Part shown: positions 1-13,636 of the stretch, piece by piece
How positions within the stretch are numbered: the stretch's first letter is position 1
How the letters are laid out: each line of letters begins with the position of its first letter
DNA from: Hemicentrotus pulcherrimus
Lineage: Eukaryota; Echinodermata; Echinoidea; Camarodonta; Strongylocentrotidae
Assembly (NCBI GenBank): GCA_003118195.1
Contig: BEXV01000824.1
Span: 24,907-88,906, forward strand
Direction: 5' to 3'
Length of the DNA: 64,000 nt
Notes under the pieces: generated by a model
What the model was told of the DNA's origin: nothing
Seen by the model: the letters and a program-made list of their open reading frames with translations, nothing else
Databases searched by the model: none
Made by a program: the position numbers and the translations under genes

Positions 1-1096
1 ATTGATTTGAATCAATCTTAACTCTCTGTAGCTGATTTCTACACCTGTACAATCAAACCCATTGCTGTTTACAATGTTCTGGTTCTGGTTCTGGATTTTA
101 CTCCTAAAAAGCTGGGTCCCGCATCGCATCAGAGGGCTGACCTGGGGGTTGACCTGGCGGAATCATTTCCGTTTGGTGTTTGATGTTCTGTGTATCACCT
201 TCATAGTAATGAGATACAAATAGACTTATTTTTAAGGGCTTCATGTATTAAAACACATTGAACTTGTCTATTGTGCTTAAGTGATTTCATGAATCAAAGC
301 CAATTGACAAATCTTCACTTCCTTATGCATGCCAGTCAGTGTTGGGGGTGTCTAGAGAGTTTTTATTATACAAATGATGCATGCGCATGAGATCATTATA
401 CGATCTATCCACACTCGAGTTGAGGCTGTGTGCTATCACACAAAGTGGTTAGACGAGTGCAATAGATACACACAGCATCAACGAGGGGGAATACATCGTA
501 TAATAAACGAATGAAAACATGCTTCATTTGTTTTATACAACAAAACACCTAGAGCCTTGTTATTTGATGTATACATAATTCAAGATTGTTTCGTGACAAT
601 ATATGGCTCAAAAATGAATCTCAAGTTTTAATAAGTCTCAATTTAGTGCGCACACATAAGTATAGATATAAAGCAAGCGCACTTACCTCTACACCCATTT
701 ACGCATAATGCTGCGCAAGAATAGGCCCATGCACACGCAGTATTAAGCGCTAACCTCTACGCTCACTACTGCGCGCTCTGAAAACGAGTTCAATAGTACT
801 GGAAAAATATTGCACTCCTTTTCATGAAAACGAGTGCAATAGGCTCAGTAATTAAATCACACATAACCGCGCACGACCAATCATTTGACTAGGATCTGGG
901 AGTGAGTTGTATAATTAATGTTATCCCACTGAAATTCTCAGCCCAAGATACCCTGGGATAAATCTCCTGCTAGATTCATAGTATACAAACAATTTATGAT
1001 ATCTAATGGGGAAAAAAGTTGTTTTTTTCTTTTTCATTTCAAATTGGACAATTCAATTTGGCATTGCCATTATTTATTGTGAATCTGTTGATACAG
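1..1096. other. Upstream intron of the GPCPD1-like gene; no exon recognised
   Basis: I see no coding exon here. The stretch contains three copies of a short motif, acgagtgcaatag or close variants (about 448, 787 and 831), one of them in a small inverted repeat around 808-842. This suggests an old foldback element. Confidence 0.4.
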
Positions 1097-2722
1097 GATT
1101 TGTCTGAAGCAGTGCAAGTATCCGGTGATGATGTGTAACTTTGGTCGAACCACCCTCTACGAGTCCTACAATGACCCTAGGAGTGTGTGTGTTAAGAACA
1201 GTATCCTCACATCTCGTGCTTATCAGATCTTGGTAAGTTTTTGATAATGTTCAAACCCTCCATTAACAGTTCCTGGATCTTTCTAGCCCATGAGCTTTAA
1301 AGAGAAGGTTGAGTTCTGGGGAGAGGTGAACAATTATTTTTATTATGCAAGTGTGGAAGAACATCAGATTTTAAAAAAAATCCCTGAAAAGCATGGCTCT
1401 TCAAATGCCTTAATATTCTTAATATGGCATGCAACAGCATAAAAATCGGGACAGATTTTTATGACACATGTTCGTGTAGTCCCATATACATATTTCTGTG
1501 TATAGTGCTTGTAACGTAACCAAGACTGGGCTAAATTTCTTTTCATTTTGATAATTGCAGAACCTTGCAGTACACACTAATACTTATATGCTAGATGATC
1601 AACCTTTTCTGATCTATTTCACAACGTTTCTTTCATACATACATACATGTACATACATATTGGTATTTATATAGCGCCTTTGCATGAACATGCTCAAGGC
1701 GCTTTACATTTTAAAATAAAAACAATACTTATATACTCTCCAAGTGCATTACACTCTTAAAAATAACAATTACAAAGAAAACAAATGAGTTTTTAGTTTT
1801 TAAATTTTCTGTTAAATGATGCGACTGAGGTGCGGAAACAAATGCTTAAAGGGAGACTATTCCAAATAGTGGGACCAGAAAAATTATAGTTTGTTGACCC
1901 TTCACAATGCAATCGCATGACCAGTTGGTCTCCTAAAGGATAAAGGTCATCCATTATAACAACTTTGAATGTCTTCCCCATAGGGTCTGTGTGGCCATTG
2001 TGAAGACTACATCAAGGATCCAAGCTTGGTGAAGTCATGTCACAGCAATGGTCTGACCTTGATGTGCTGGGGTGAAGGAACAGTAGATCCTAGCATCAGG
2101 CAGCAGCTTTCAGATGTTGGTGTCGATGGCGTCATTCATGACAGGTATTCTTCATATGTAGATTTGAGTGAATCAAATATGTATTATGATGTAAAAGGGA
2201 TCCAGTAACTTTGTCTCAGATTCTGAAACAAAATTCTGGATTTAGCTCATGCTGGAATGATAATAATAAACATTTAGGTCAGTCAGAAACCGCATGAATT
2301 TTACAAGCCGATAACGGGTATGGTAAAACCAGTCACTCAAAGTTTTTTTATTCTTGATCATTTTGAAGCGCGATCTTTTTAGGGTTTCAATATTATACCA
2401 TATTACAGACACTGATTACACGTTATGCCGTGCATCTCAGATTTAACATTGTTAAACGATCCCTTTAAAGATATTGATGATGATAATGATAATCATAATT
2501 TTTGTGAGTTACATGTATTCTGCAGTGTACAACTACCTGCATGACATTACTTGTGCTCCAGTATCTTTCTCTGGCTTTCACATGGCTGCTTTCATGGCAC
2601 TCTTGCATTCAAAGATGAGTGACAATGCATTATCTTTCCTCCTTTGTAGAATGGCCAGCTTTGCCCTTGGAACGAAGAACACCTTTGAATCTTCGGAAGA
2701 ACTCAAGAGTGGAAGAACATAG
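1097..2722 (+). CDS. GPCPD1: GPCPD1-like glycerophosphodiester phosphodiesterase, last three coding exons (5' part lies outside the window)
   Basis: Three exons join in frame: 1097-1232, 1984-2144 and 2650-2722 (TAG at 2720-2722), each with AG/GT borders. The first encodes a stretch with KYPVMMCNFG and DPRSVCVKNSI. The second contains LGLCGHCEDYIKDPS, then GLTLMCWGEG and GVDGVIHDR. This is the C-terminal end of the GDPD TIM barrel as I recall it from vertebrate GPCPD1, where an FCWG-type strand is followed by a G(V)NGLIYDR motif. That enzyme hydrolyses glycerophosphocholine in the cytosol. The last exon adds a short tail ending ELKSGRT that I cannot match. The catalytic His residues and the starch-binding domain would lie upstream of the window. 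Another GDPD family member is possible. Confidence 0.66.
1660..1715. repeat. Short hairpin element of the 'tatagcgc' family
   Basis: The arms tatatagcgcc and ggcgctttaca face each other. The same 'tatagcgc ... gcgctttaca' hairpin end recurs at about 3055, 17195, 22705, 23047 and (inverted) 47800, so it is a dispersed element. It lies in the intron between the first two GPCPD1-like exons seen here. Confidence 0.5.
2250..2466 (+). repeat. Dispersed repeat, second copy inverted at about 59172-59490
   Basis: The segment ending atctcagatttaacattgtt is matched in reverse complement at about 59180-59210. The facing sequence with aggtcagtcag is matched near 59465. The two copies share order and inverted orientation over at least 150 bases with indels. 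The type is unclear; it sits inside introns of both the GPCPD1-like and laminin genes. Confidence 0.6.
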
Positions 2723-3040
2723 CAACCATCTTGGTCAACACTCAACTCATCACATCCCTTTTGTTTAGACTATGCAAGACTTACATGTATCCAGATCTTT
2801 GTAGGTGTTAGAATTTTGAAATGGATCAAACTTCGCAAGCAGCTTGTATGGAAAGTACTTTCAGGAAAGGACTTGTCTTTTGATTTCAGTCTATGCAAGA
2901 CTAACATTGAGGTGACAGGAATTTCAGTCTGATAATGGTTCAAACCAGATAAGCATCATTCAGGGACAGTGCTTTGCTTGACTCCTCTAATAGCTTGTTA
3001 AGCAGCAAAATTAGTATTAGGATGACTGAAGACTCCTGAC

Positions 3041-3370
3041 GATAATTATATTCCGCTTTTATATAGCGCTTAATACATCAACGATGTCTCGTAGCACTTT
3101 ACAAATATAATATTACCCCGGTCACCGATTCAAGCTTGCCTGCACACATATGCACATTCTCCTCTCCCTCGGAAGCATTCCAGCGAGGCGTCATTTTACA
3201 GAAACTACATCAACTTCCGCATCCTACCGGGTACCCACATAACACCTGGGTGAAGAGTGGCAAATGTGGATTAATGTCTTGCCAAAGGACATTAGTGCAG
3301 GGCTGGGATTTGAACCCTGTACCTTGTGATCTGAGGTTGGGTGACTAGACCACAACACCTCTACATAACC
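3041..3370 (-). mobile_element. tRNA-derived SINE, minus orientation
   Basis: Read on the minus strand it starts with an A-box-like stretch (tggtctagtcaccc, complement of about 3335-3350), followed by a B box (gggttcaaatccc, complement of 3305-3317). A conserved body contains the complement of tgccaaaggacattagtgc, and the element ends in the tatagcgc hairpin and an AT-rich tail near 3041. Related fragments lie at about 33110-33250, 56849-56962 and 60455-60525. Confidence 0.65.
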
Positions 3371-4454
3371 CAGACTGGTTCATGTCAAGCAAGTACCACA
3401 CACGAGCAGTGTGATTCTAGGCCCATACTCTGATTTCAGACTATGCAAAACTAGTCAAGATGTCACTTCACATGACAGCTGGCTCATCATCAGTGTGAGC
3501 TCTCGCTTAGCTCCAACTGACCGTTTTCATGTTTTTCCTTTGATACGATGTTCAGATGAGAACGGCACCCTGAATTGCTCAAATATGCATTTCACCACAT
3601 TTCATTTTAAGACACTAAGAATAAAAAAAGAAATAAAACTCTTTTATCTTTACGGTTTTAATAAAGCTATGCAATGAACTGTAATAGTCGGAACAAGGGT
3701 TAAGTAACAAAAGACAGGTCTCCTTCCTGAAGAACAAACCAGGTTACTCACAGTCATGAAAAAATGAATTCTTCTAGAAAGTCATGGAAAATGAAAGAAA
3801 AAGAAATAACCCAAAGTCATGGAAAATCTTGGCATTTGATTGTGCTACTATGGCAGCCTTCCAGTTCAAACTGACAATGTGCGTGGTAATCGTATGCTGC
3901 TTGGATGCCGCAACTCATAACAAAATAGTATTTACCTGGTCATGGAAAAAGGCAAAAATGGGCCTTGGAAAGTCTTTGAATTTGGTTCTCAAATTTCTTT
4001 GGGAAATCTGATATTGGCAGGTTCATGCAATCTAATGCTAGACATCACATAAATGTCTTTGGGCTATACGTTAATATTTCATGTATATATATATTTATAT
4101 ATACATCTCAGTGAGTGCGTCAATGTCATTGCCATTTAAAACAAAATGCATTTCATCACGCCTTAATTTTCTATGTGCCAGATATTCACATACATGCATC
4201 TTAGCTGGGCATTATCACTTTTTGCCATAGGTCATTGAAAATGAAAGAAAAAGAACTTGTTGAGGGAAGACTAAAATTGTATGGTAGGCATGGTAGGAAA
4301 GAATGGTACATGGTCACATGTTTGTATGTGACTAATTAGATTGCCTCCATTCGAAAACCTTGTTTCTTAAATTTAATATAATTATGTTTGTTATGTAGCA
4401 ATAGTCGTTATTCATAATTACTATTACATTGTTTATATTACAGATTTGTGTGAG

Positions 4455-5708
4455 CTAATTTCGATTCTCAGGTTTGTTATACAGACAGTTCTATTAATAT
4501 ATGATGCGGCATTATTAATTATTTGTTGTATGCCAGATAAAGTGTGTACAATGTGTTTTTAGAGATGAAAGATGAACCGCTTGTTACAAAAAAGGTTTGT
4601 TTGAAGTGCAAAATATTGTTATATACTCCCAACCAAATACTTCTTTTAATGCAAATCCCTATGGGATAGCATAATTGTTATCTTATACATGTATGTATGT
4701 AAAATTTTAAAGAGCGAGTTTGAATGGAATTTATTTCAGTGGCAATCACTAATTGTGTATTGCTTTGATGAAAACGAAAGTGATATATTGTTTAATTTGC
4801 ATTGTTATTTTGATTGCATGATAGACTACCACTCACCAAGTATACATTGCTCCTTATGTCATGGGGTTCATATCCCTATGCTATACCCAAAATATGTTCC
4901 CTTTGAATGCTGCTGTAAATAGATATTTCAAGTTGAAATACACACTGTGTAATAGACTAGTCAAAGCACTAATACACACTCCCATAAAATAAGGCACGCC
5001 AGGAACTAGTGTTGTATTGGCAGGAACTAAAGTCCGACTTTGGTTCCATGCACAGTATTTTTTGNCTAATTTCGATTCTCAGGTTTGTAATACAGACAGT
5101 TCTATTAATGATGCGGCATTATTAATTATTTGATGTATGCCAGATAAAGTGTGTACAATGTGTTTTTAGAGATGAAAGATGAACCGCTTGTTACAAAAAA
5201 GGTTTGTTTGAAGTGCAAAATATTGTTATACACTCCCAATCAAATACACAGAGATGTGTGTGTTCTTCTATCAATGCAAACCTCCATGCGATAGCAACAT
5301 TGTAATCTTATTTGTATGTAGAAGTTTTGAAGAGCGAGTTTGAACGGAATTGATTTCAGTGGCAATCACGAATTGTGTATTGCTTTGAAGAAAATGAAAC
5401 TGATATATTGTTTAATTTACATTGTTATTTTTATTGCTTGATAGGCATACATGTACATGTACTCATAGGGTACCAATCAACAAGTATACATTGCTCCTTA
5501 TGTCATGGGGTTCATATCCCTATGCTATACCCAAAATATGTTCCCTTTGAATGCTGCTGTAAATAGATATTTCAAGTTGAAATACACACTGTGTAATAGA
5601 CTAGTCAAAGCACTAATACACACTCCCATAAAATAAGGCACGCCAGGAACTAGTGTTGTATTGGCAGGAACTAAAGTCCGACTTTGGTTCCATGCACAGT
5701 ATTTTTTG
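4455..5708. repeat. Direct duplication (4455-5064 and 5066-5708) joined by a single N
   Basis: Both copies begin ctaatttcgattctcaggtt and end with the same stretch finishing gcacagtattttttg. The last roughly 200 bases are nearly identical; the middle differs by substitutions and small indels. A lone N at 5065 sits exactly at the junction, which is what an assembler leaves when it joins two contigs. This may therefore be two haplotypes placed side by side rather than a genuine tandem duplication. Confidence 0.85.
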
Positions 5709-6329
5709 TTAACTCTTTAATTTCTTCATACCCCATAACCATAAGTCCATAGAATGCCGATTGAAGTTTGTGAGGTTGATTTTAAACATTCTTTCTGTAC
5801 GGGTAGTTGATTAATACACTATGAATGTACAAACATGGAATTAATTGGAACACTTGATATGCAAACAATCCTGTGATTAATACATTCATAGGGCTCATGG
5901 AAGCTAGGCCTCGTACTTTAAAGAAATCACACCAAGAAGCTAAAGTGTATTAAAGTGATGCAAAATTCATATCATTGCGAAGGGGAAGCCTCACTGATCA
6001 AACACAACAAATTTCCTCTTCAAAATATGTTTGGCCCCCCCCCCCCTGCTTTTTTTTCTCAAACCAAATCAATGACTGCCCAAGGTAGGTACATGTACAT
6101 TTATACATGTATAGATCAGAAACATGTTGGGCATACAGGGCCATCGCAGAAAACGATTTTGTAACTGACAGTGCCAGGAGAGTGTGAACCCTGTATTAAT
6201 ACATTTTAAAGATAAACTTTCTGGCTCGTAACAGAAGAATCGATGAGCAAAATGGAGCAATGTGCTCTGTTTTCTGATAGGATCTAGCATTGTCTGCTAT
6301 TAATCAAATATACCATGCACTGAGAGGCT

Positions 6330-6438
6330 CTAGTTGAAATTATTGATCGAGGTGGCAGAAATAGCACTATTTTCTTAGGGGCATAGCCCCAAAGAAAAAG
6401 TGCTATTTCTGTCGCCGAGGAATCCATAATTTCACTAG
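6330..6438. repeat. Long imperfect hairpin with a tiny loop
   Basis: Two arms of about 52 bases pair across a two-to-three-base loop at about 6384. For example, cagaaatagcact on the left faces agtgctatttctg on the right, and ctagt..gaaattat closes the base. This is either a miniature foldback transposon or, if transcribed, a hairpin RNA precursor. The sequence does not distinguish these. Confidence 0.75.
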
Positions 6439-6754
6439 TGGCTTGAAAAAGTGTATGATATATTTGCTTTATATTTTTCAAACTAAATGCTTGGTATATT
6501 TGTTTTATATCACTTCGTTATGATCCGAACGTTTGACTTAATGAATGGTAGGCATATGGTTTTTAACTTTATTCTTATGTCACCCACATTGGGCCGGGCA
6601 TTGAAGGAGTTTGAGTTTGTCAATTTAACCTGCGCACAACTATATTAATGCGCATTTAATAAGACGCCCAAATTGCGCATTACTTTTGACTGAACATGAT
6701 GTGATGTCACGATGCTTATCTACCTTATCTATGACATCATCCATGATATAGTGT

Positions 6755-6778
6755 TATGGTATAGTGCACTATACCATA
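6755..6778. repeat. Perfect 24-base palindrome in a larger inverted repeat
   Basis: The half-site tatggtatagtg is followed directly by its exact reverse complement. Flanking gacatcatc and gatgatgtc extend the symmetry outward after mismatches. No function can be assigned. Confidence 0.8.
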
Positions 6779-7693
6779 GATGATGTCACATATACAGTAT
6801 AGCACATTTTACTTATCAGTAGCATCATAGCAATGTTATGTTTGGTCACATGATGACCAATCACTGAACACGATTTCATTGGTCAAAAATATAATTTTAA
6901 ATATTTTACCCACCACAAACAGATAACGCATCAATTGAGAGTACTTACAGATACAATGTGATATAAATAGCCCTATTTACAATTAACTGCCAGTACTGCA
7001 ATTAGTTAAGTTACTCCAATGATATATTTATCTACGATGTTTAATATCTTCTATTGTAGCGATGCAATGAGATATGAGTTAATTTGTATATGTGTCATGT
7101 ATCTTAGTTTGTATGTTTAAATACTATTCTGTTTGCAGTAATCTTTTTCTTATTTATAATGTCCTTGGTAAAAATTCTACCAAACATTTGAAACTGTATT
7201 GTTGTTGGTTTTATTGTTGGCGTTCAGTCAAATTTGACTATTTAGGCCAAGTTCTTGGTACTTGGTTGGTTAATCCCTTTGGCAGCTCACTCAAGAAGCT
7301 ATGCTGGTAATTCAATCAGTCGAGGAACTTACACTGTAGCTACATTATACAGTTTTTCAATAACATGCAAGATTTGTTAAATGCTTTACTTATTTATATG
7401 CGCCAGTGTAATTATTGAAACTAGCTAAAAATGTACACATATTGAAAAATAATTAAATGATTGTATAAATTCAAGTTGACATCAATTGGAGTTGATTAAA
7501 TGAAACAATTAGAGTTCCTAAAATGAATTACCAAGTGAGGTGATGAGCCTCAATTATTTCTTAATGATGATGGATGGTTTAGAGACAAAGAAGAAGAAGA
7601 GGGGTGAAGGAAAGATTCAAACATGTTGAATGTAGACTATTAACTCTTATAATTAATGCTGAGAAAACAGAGAGAGAGAGAGAATGAGCTTTA

Positions 7694-7724
<31 letters not shown>

Positions 7725-8841
7725 TTCTTCTTATTGATATCAAGAGTTAATAGTCCTTCTATACACACACACACATTTATAGTTAAATATATACAAGAGT
7801 TTATTATTTCCCAGTGGTTATTGATGGTAGTAGAATAGACGGTTTGGAGATAAAGAAGAAGAGAGTGAAAAGAAGGGGTGAGCATGTTGAGTATAATATG
7901 TAAGGACTATACACTCGTGAAATCAATACTCAATAGAGAGAGGGAGGGAGAACGATGAAAGATGAGAAAAAAAGGGGTTGAAAAAGATGTGAATGGAATA
8001 GGAGGTCAATACGTAGGAAGAGACACAGAGAGAAAGGTGGGGGTGACAGACTAACAGGTACCGAGAAAGCTGAGATAACGTGACAAATATTAACAGTATA
8101 CAGGCGTAATGTCAAATATCTTTCTTTAAAGAAGTCAAACAGTGAATGTGTTTATCTAACATACACTGCAATTAGCACATGAAATCGATTGCGTTATTTA
8201 CGTTAAGGAGTTCATGAGTTGGAATCGGCGCTACGTGGGGCAAGGCGTGATTGCCCTCTTCCCCATGATTTGCCCAAAAATACCTCAAATATTTGAACAC
8301 CCTTTGTTTCTTTGTTTATCTGTCGTAATTTGGACATAACGCCGAAACTTTTGTGAGATGCCACAACTCCTGTTTGATGTTGTTGTACTGTTCCTTGTCA
8401 GATACTATCTCTTTTTGCAAGGACGAATACCCCTTAAAAACACTCCAGCGCCGACTCTCGTATGCATGCATGATAGTAACACGTTCCCCCGGCGTGGAGG
8501 AATGCAAGTTATACAAATTAGTAGAAACCAAAAATATCCTGGGCCCCTGCTGTCAGCATCAACTGTCTTTTATTTCTTTATTAACTACGGGTAAATTTAG
8601 CACTGACGTCCGGTAATGACGAGAGTTGCGGGCGGAATAAAAAAAAAATCCTTGAAAGTATTATACTACCACCAGAAAGCTTGGAGGAACGCTGTTCCTT
8701 ACCTGTCTAAACGGAGATTTTTCAACATTAACGTAAAATATAAATAGATATGTAAAAAAGAAATTAAGAGGGTACTTCAATGAATTTGTGCACTGAATCC
8801 CAATTATATAATTCATTGATTTATTGTACTGAATTTTGAGT

Positions 8842-8994
8842 TTAAAGGGAAATCTAACCTTAAACAGTTCTGTATAAACGCAGAAAGCAGAAATACAAAA
8901 AACAGAATGGCAGATTTTTTAATAAATCGAAGAAATTTATGAATGTTAGAAATATGAGATCAATTAATCTAGGTTGGATATTCCTTTAATGGGT
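8842..8994. mobile_element. MITE-like foldback with ttaaagg termini
   Basis: The left end ttaaagggaaatctaacct faces a right end whose complement reads ttaaaggaatatccaacct. No coding capacity. It resembles the 9548-9725 element in its termini. Confidence 0.5.
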
Positions 8995-9547
8995 TTCAAT
9001 CGAACTCCCAATGTTCACCCCCCCCCCTCCTTTCCACTTCCGTAAACGTTTGCTTGAGACTCGGTGTTCTGCTTCAATAGGGAGTGTTGCTTGTGTCTTG
9101 GTAGTATTACAAACAAATGTGTTTTACATTTGTCATTTTAATTCAAATTGTAGCTTTTATTTTCATATCTTATTCAATGAAAAGAAAACTGTCCCTTTTT
9201 ATGAACAAACTGATCTCACTATTATTAGAATACGTAAACATTAAACTTTTTTTTTTTCTTTCTAAAAGCGTGGTATAAGTACACGTTACTCGTTAGGTTA
9301 TTGTCATTGATTTGTACTTTCGTACATTCACGCGAATGATGACAAAATCACTTTTATACTTTCATCTTTCGTTTCACTTTTTTTGTCAACATGTGTTATT
9401 TTCAAGTGAAACCGGTTTTCCGTTTCCTCTTTTTAAGTACCACTTTCCTCTTTTACCTTTTCATTCACATTTCCCCCTTTTATCTTTAATTCTTGTCGAT
9501 TTCGTTAAACCAGCGAATCTTGATATATTAAACAGGACAAACACGTC

Positions 9548-9725
9548 TCCTTAAAGGGCAAATCCACTCCAAAAATAACTTAATTACAATATAGAAGCAG
9601 AAAAAGCAGACAAACCAATCAAAAAGGTTTTTTGAGTAAAATCTGATAACTAATTGATTGATATGTCTGATTTTCTTTCTTCTATATTGTAAGTATTTTT
9701 TTTTGGAGTGGACTTGCCCTTTAAG
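9548..9725. mobile_element. MITE-like foldback, about 175 bases
   Basis: The left terminus (ttaaagggcaaatccactcc) is matched by the complement of the right terminus (ttaaagggcaagtccactcc). Pairing continues inward through acaatatagaag, giving terminal inverted repeats of about 60 bases around a short AT-rich centre. Non-autonomous, with no open frame. Confidence 0.8.
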
Positions 9726-10645
9726 CTATACATTTAAAACTATGATAAAGAATAAAAACCACTATATTGAAGTGCTCAGGTAAGAACCTCTTTACATTCA
9801 CAGGAATGGGAATCCATTCTTTAAGGAGTCATATTGGGGATAAATTCCTGTTGGAATGTTAAATCCACACTAAAACTGTCGGAATCCACTTTTAAAAAAT
9901 ATTGAAAGCTATACTCAAAGGTGCAATTCAAACAACATCTTCAGAGTAATCACTTTAATTCTGAATGGATTGAACTCCAGACGAAGTGATCCATAAAGCC
10001 CAACGCACACTACACGACCCTCCTGCCATCGAGTTTCGAAGAAATGGCAATTATATTAGATACTTATGTAGATCTGAACGGACACCATCTTCCCGATTTA
10101 GGTTCAAAATAATGATAAAAATACTAACAGCGGGAATATTAGTGCATTTAAAACTAATCTCAAACAAACGCACTATAATTGCTGTGACGTCACTCCGATT
10201 TGGGACGGGATTAGCTTTTCCTTCTCCAAGGAAGTTTACAATCCCTTGAAGTGTATGATTTATCAATCTTATAACTATTCATTCATTCATATTCATTATC
10301 ATTCAGATTGTACATGTTTGAATGTTTAAATCTTCAAATGCTATTGCAATTTCTTCCAAAATCGTATCGCAGTCGGATCAAATGGTGTGCGCTGGGCCTC
10401 TTTGCTACGACTCCCGAAAGCTGGGATTTCCTCAGTCCGCTTTCTCGTGATATAATTCGATATTTGCGCAAATATAAAAGCTGTTTAGTCACTGTCCTAC
10501 ATGACTGTAGCGAACCAATTTGATTGGCCAATTTGGTACTGCTGATATTTTGGTACTGCTGATCTTTGATTCATGAGCTGGCTATTGTTGCGATTGCACA
10601 ATATTATGAACCCCAAATTAATGTAGGTGATGCAATAAGATAAAT

Positions 10646-11983
10646 AGCTGAGCGTTTGTCAACCTAAATCTTCCTTTGCCTTGTCCCATGGCCGGAAATG
10701 TGAAATGTGATCTATTGTTTTCACTTTGAATAGGATATTATCATTCTTTTCTTTTTTTTTCTTCTTCTTTTTTTTTAACGAGCAGGCAATATCTTCTTTA
10801 CTTTATCATTATTTGTTAAGGTTAGTCGTTTCAACCGCAGTATGCAATTATCATGGTCATTATAGTAAATGAATGAAGTTTACTACAACATGATTGTTTG
10901 TTTTTCATTTTTTGTAAGAAATATACTATGGAATATTTATGGACAGACTTTGGCGTAGCTTCGAGGGGCACAGGGGGCATATGTCCCTACCTATTGGCGA
11001 AAACAGACTAGAGAGTTGGAGAGAGATAGGCTGAGTGTGTGTTAGAGAGAAAGAGAGAGAGAGGGAGGGAGAGAGAGAGAAAGGGAGGGGACGAGGGAAC
11101 AGAGAGAAACAATGAGAGAGAGAAGAAGAAGAAAAAAAGAGAAAGAAAATTACAAAATTATTTAGGCCATCCAGGAAAACAGAAGAAAAATGACCGTTGT
11201 AGACAGTTGGCCTTCTGGACAGGTCATATAACACACACTTGTTTCTTGAGGGAGATAAAATATATGGCTCCTTTAGACAGGTGGCCATCATAGACAGCTG
11301 GCCGATGATAAGAAATTAGTCATTAAGAGTAATTATTGAGTCATTAAAAAAGTATTCTCGGTTTACGCCAACGTTAACACAATATGCTGTTGTTATCAAA
11401 TATAAACATGAAATAATGATATAACTGAAACATATACACACAATGTAAATCAAAACTTTGTACACAATTTGACTGAATTACGTTATCATCGTCGTTCAAT
11501 CATAATTATCATATAATATTCACAATAAATGCATCAATAATTTAAATGTTATTAAGTTATATCCATCGAGAAGATCTTAATTAAATGTTTTTCTAAAGCT
11601 TTTTCGTGACGAACATTTTGTAATTCGATTACACAAATTTTGCCTGAAAATAAGAATCAAATAAAATCAAGTCTAAGTGACTATATTAGTATTTGTTGTG
11701 AAGACACGCGACATGATAAGCTATATGTATATACGAAACTTCTTCATCGCTGGTAGACTGACATTATATTTTGGGCGAGGGAGAGTTTCAGAATTAACTC
11801 GTAATGAACTCATTTCACAATTATAATCCATTCCAACTCCTACCAGCACTCCTAATTATATACCGTATCCGATCAGTGAAGGTATTTATACGGAGGAAGA
11901 AACGATGTCAATCATATGCTGGTATACCTCAGTTAACTAATCATTCTGACATAACACCCACTGATGATGACCTTAAACTCTCC

Positions 11984-12048
<65 letters not shown>

Positions 12049-13590
12049 TCCTCTCTCTATCTATCTATCTATCTATCTCTCTCCCTGTCTCTGTCTCTCT
12101 TTCTCACTCTCTCTCTCTCTCTCTCTTCCTTCTGCTCCCTCCCTTTCTTTCTTTACCCTTCTTTATATTTTCATATATAAAGTCAACAACTAAATTATTT
12201 ATACTCCTTTTAAATCTGTTGCTTTTTGTGTATATCTTAACTCGAAAATAACAGGTGGACTGGTTGAATTACAACCTCTGTTGGATACTTTAAGATCTAA
12301 GCTTTAATATGTTTCATTCTCAATAAATATATAGGGACAAATCATTTGTGCACTAATACTTAACACATTACGAAACTTGGTACGGAAATGAATAATTTAG
12401 TTGTAAACTGTAAATACTACATCTTTACTCAAAAAGAGTTACCATTTGCTTTTTAATGCTGAGTGTATACAATGGAAGAAATGACACGCTATGACCTGGT
12501 CGAAGCTTTCCCCTTTTCCCCCCAGATTACGATCTAAATGATCTTCGTTGAATTTGTTATATACAAAAAGCGTTAATATAATATTCACGTATTTAGTAAA
12601 TTAAATAAACATATCCACATATATATATTGAGGCATCATGTACAGGTCACATGTACAAGTAAAACTATCTTCTCATCATACTGAATTTATATTCAAGTCA
12701 AATGTGTGAAAATGTACATCCAAATAATTTGTGATATATCTATTATTGATAAAGATAATGGTTATGAACACGTGGCATGTACACTATTGCCATTAGAGTT
12801 GGACTTTTACTTCATTACCCTTTTTCATGAACTGATTGTATCAATATAGGATATATTCTTGATAGATAAAGTTTATTATCTTCTCAGAACTTTATTGATC
12901 AATTTATTTCACTTTTAAATTAATCAATAAAGTTATGAGAAGATATCAACTTTATCCCTCAAGAGTATAGCACATTCTCATAATCACTTATTTATAAGAA
13001 GTCGAGCTAAATATTCGAACTGTAAACGCAACAGTGAATATAATTATTTGTTGTATTACGGTATCTTCATAAATAAAACAATATATACAAGATTATAATC
13101 CTCCCTTCTCCTCTCTTCTCTGCGCGCTTGTCAGCCTAAATCCTCCTTTGCCTGTCCCGTGGCCGGAAATGTGATCTATCGTTTTCACTTTGAACAGGAT
13201 AATTATGATCGTTCTCATTTTTTACGAGCCGGCAATATCTTCTTTACTCCATCATTTGTTGTTAAGTTTAGTTGTTTCAACCGAAGTATGCAATCATCAT
13301 GGTCATGATATTAAATGAATTAAATTTACTACAACGCCATTGTGCGTTTTAACCTTTTGTGAGAAATATACAATGAGATTTGTAGAAATACTTTGGCGTA
13401 GCTACGGGGGGCACAGGGGGCATGTGTCCCTCCCTAATGGCAAAAAAAAAAGAGATGTGGAGAGAGATACGGTGAGTATGTGTGTGTGTGTGTGCATGCG
13501 TGTGCGTGTGTGTGTGTGGGTGTGTGAGTGTGAGAGAGAGAGAGAGAGGGGGGAGGAGAGGGGAACCGATAAACAATGAGAGAGAGAGTG

Positions 13591-13636
<46 letters not shown>

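Larger units (their letters stand above)
5709..10645. other. Intergenic stretch, no gene recognised
   Basis: Open frames here are short and none resembles a protein family. Contents are a long hairpin (6330-6438), a perfect palindrome (6755-6778), CT/GA simple repeats (about 7670-7725 and 7930-8040) and two foldback elements (8842-8994 and 9548-9725). AT-rich unique sequence fills the rest. Confidence 0.6.

Noticed and set aside
4689..5566. Related short frames in both copies of the 4455-5708 duplication (ending YPKYVPFECCCK)
   Set aside because: The similarity follows from the duplication itself. No splice context, homology or upstream coding sequence supports a gene, although the indel between copies happens to keep frame.
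11804..12251. Ser/Leu-rich open frames in CT tracts (also at 14425, 15635 and 13349)
   Set aside because: They are translations of (CT)n or (GA)n simple repeats with no family resemblance.
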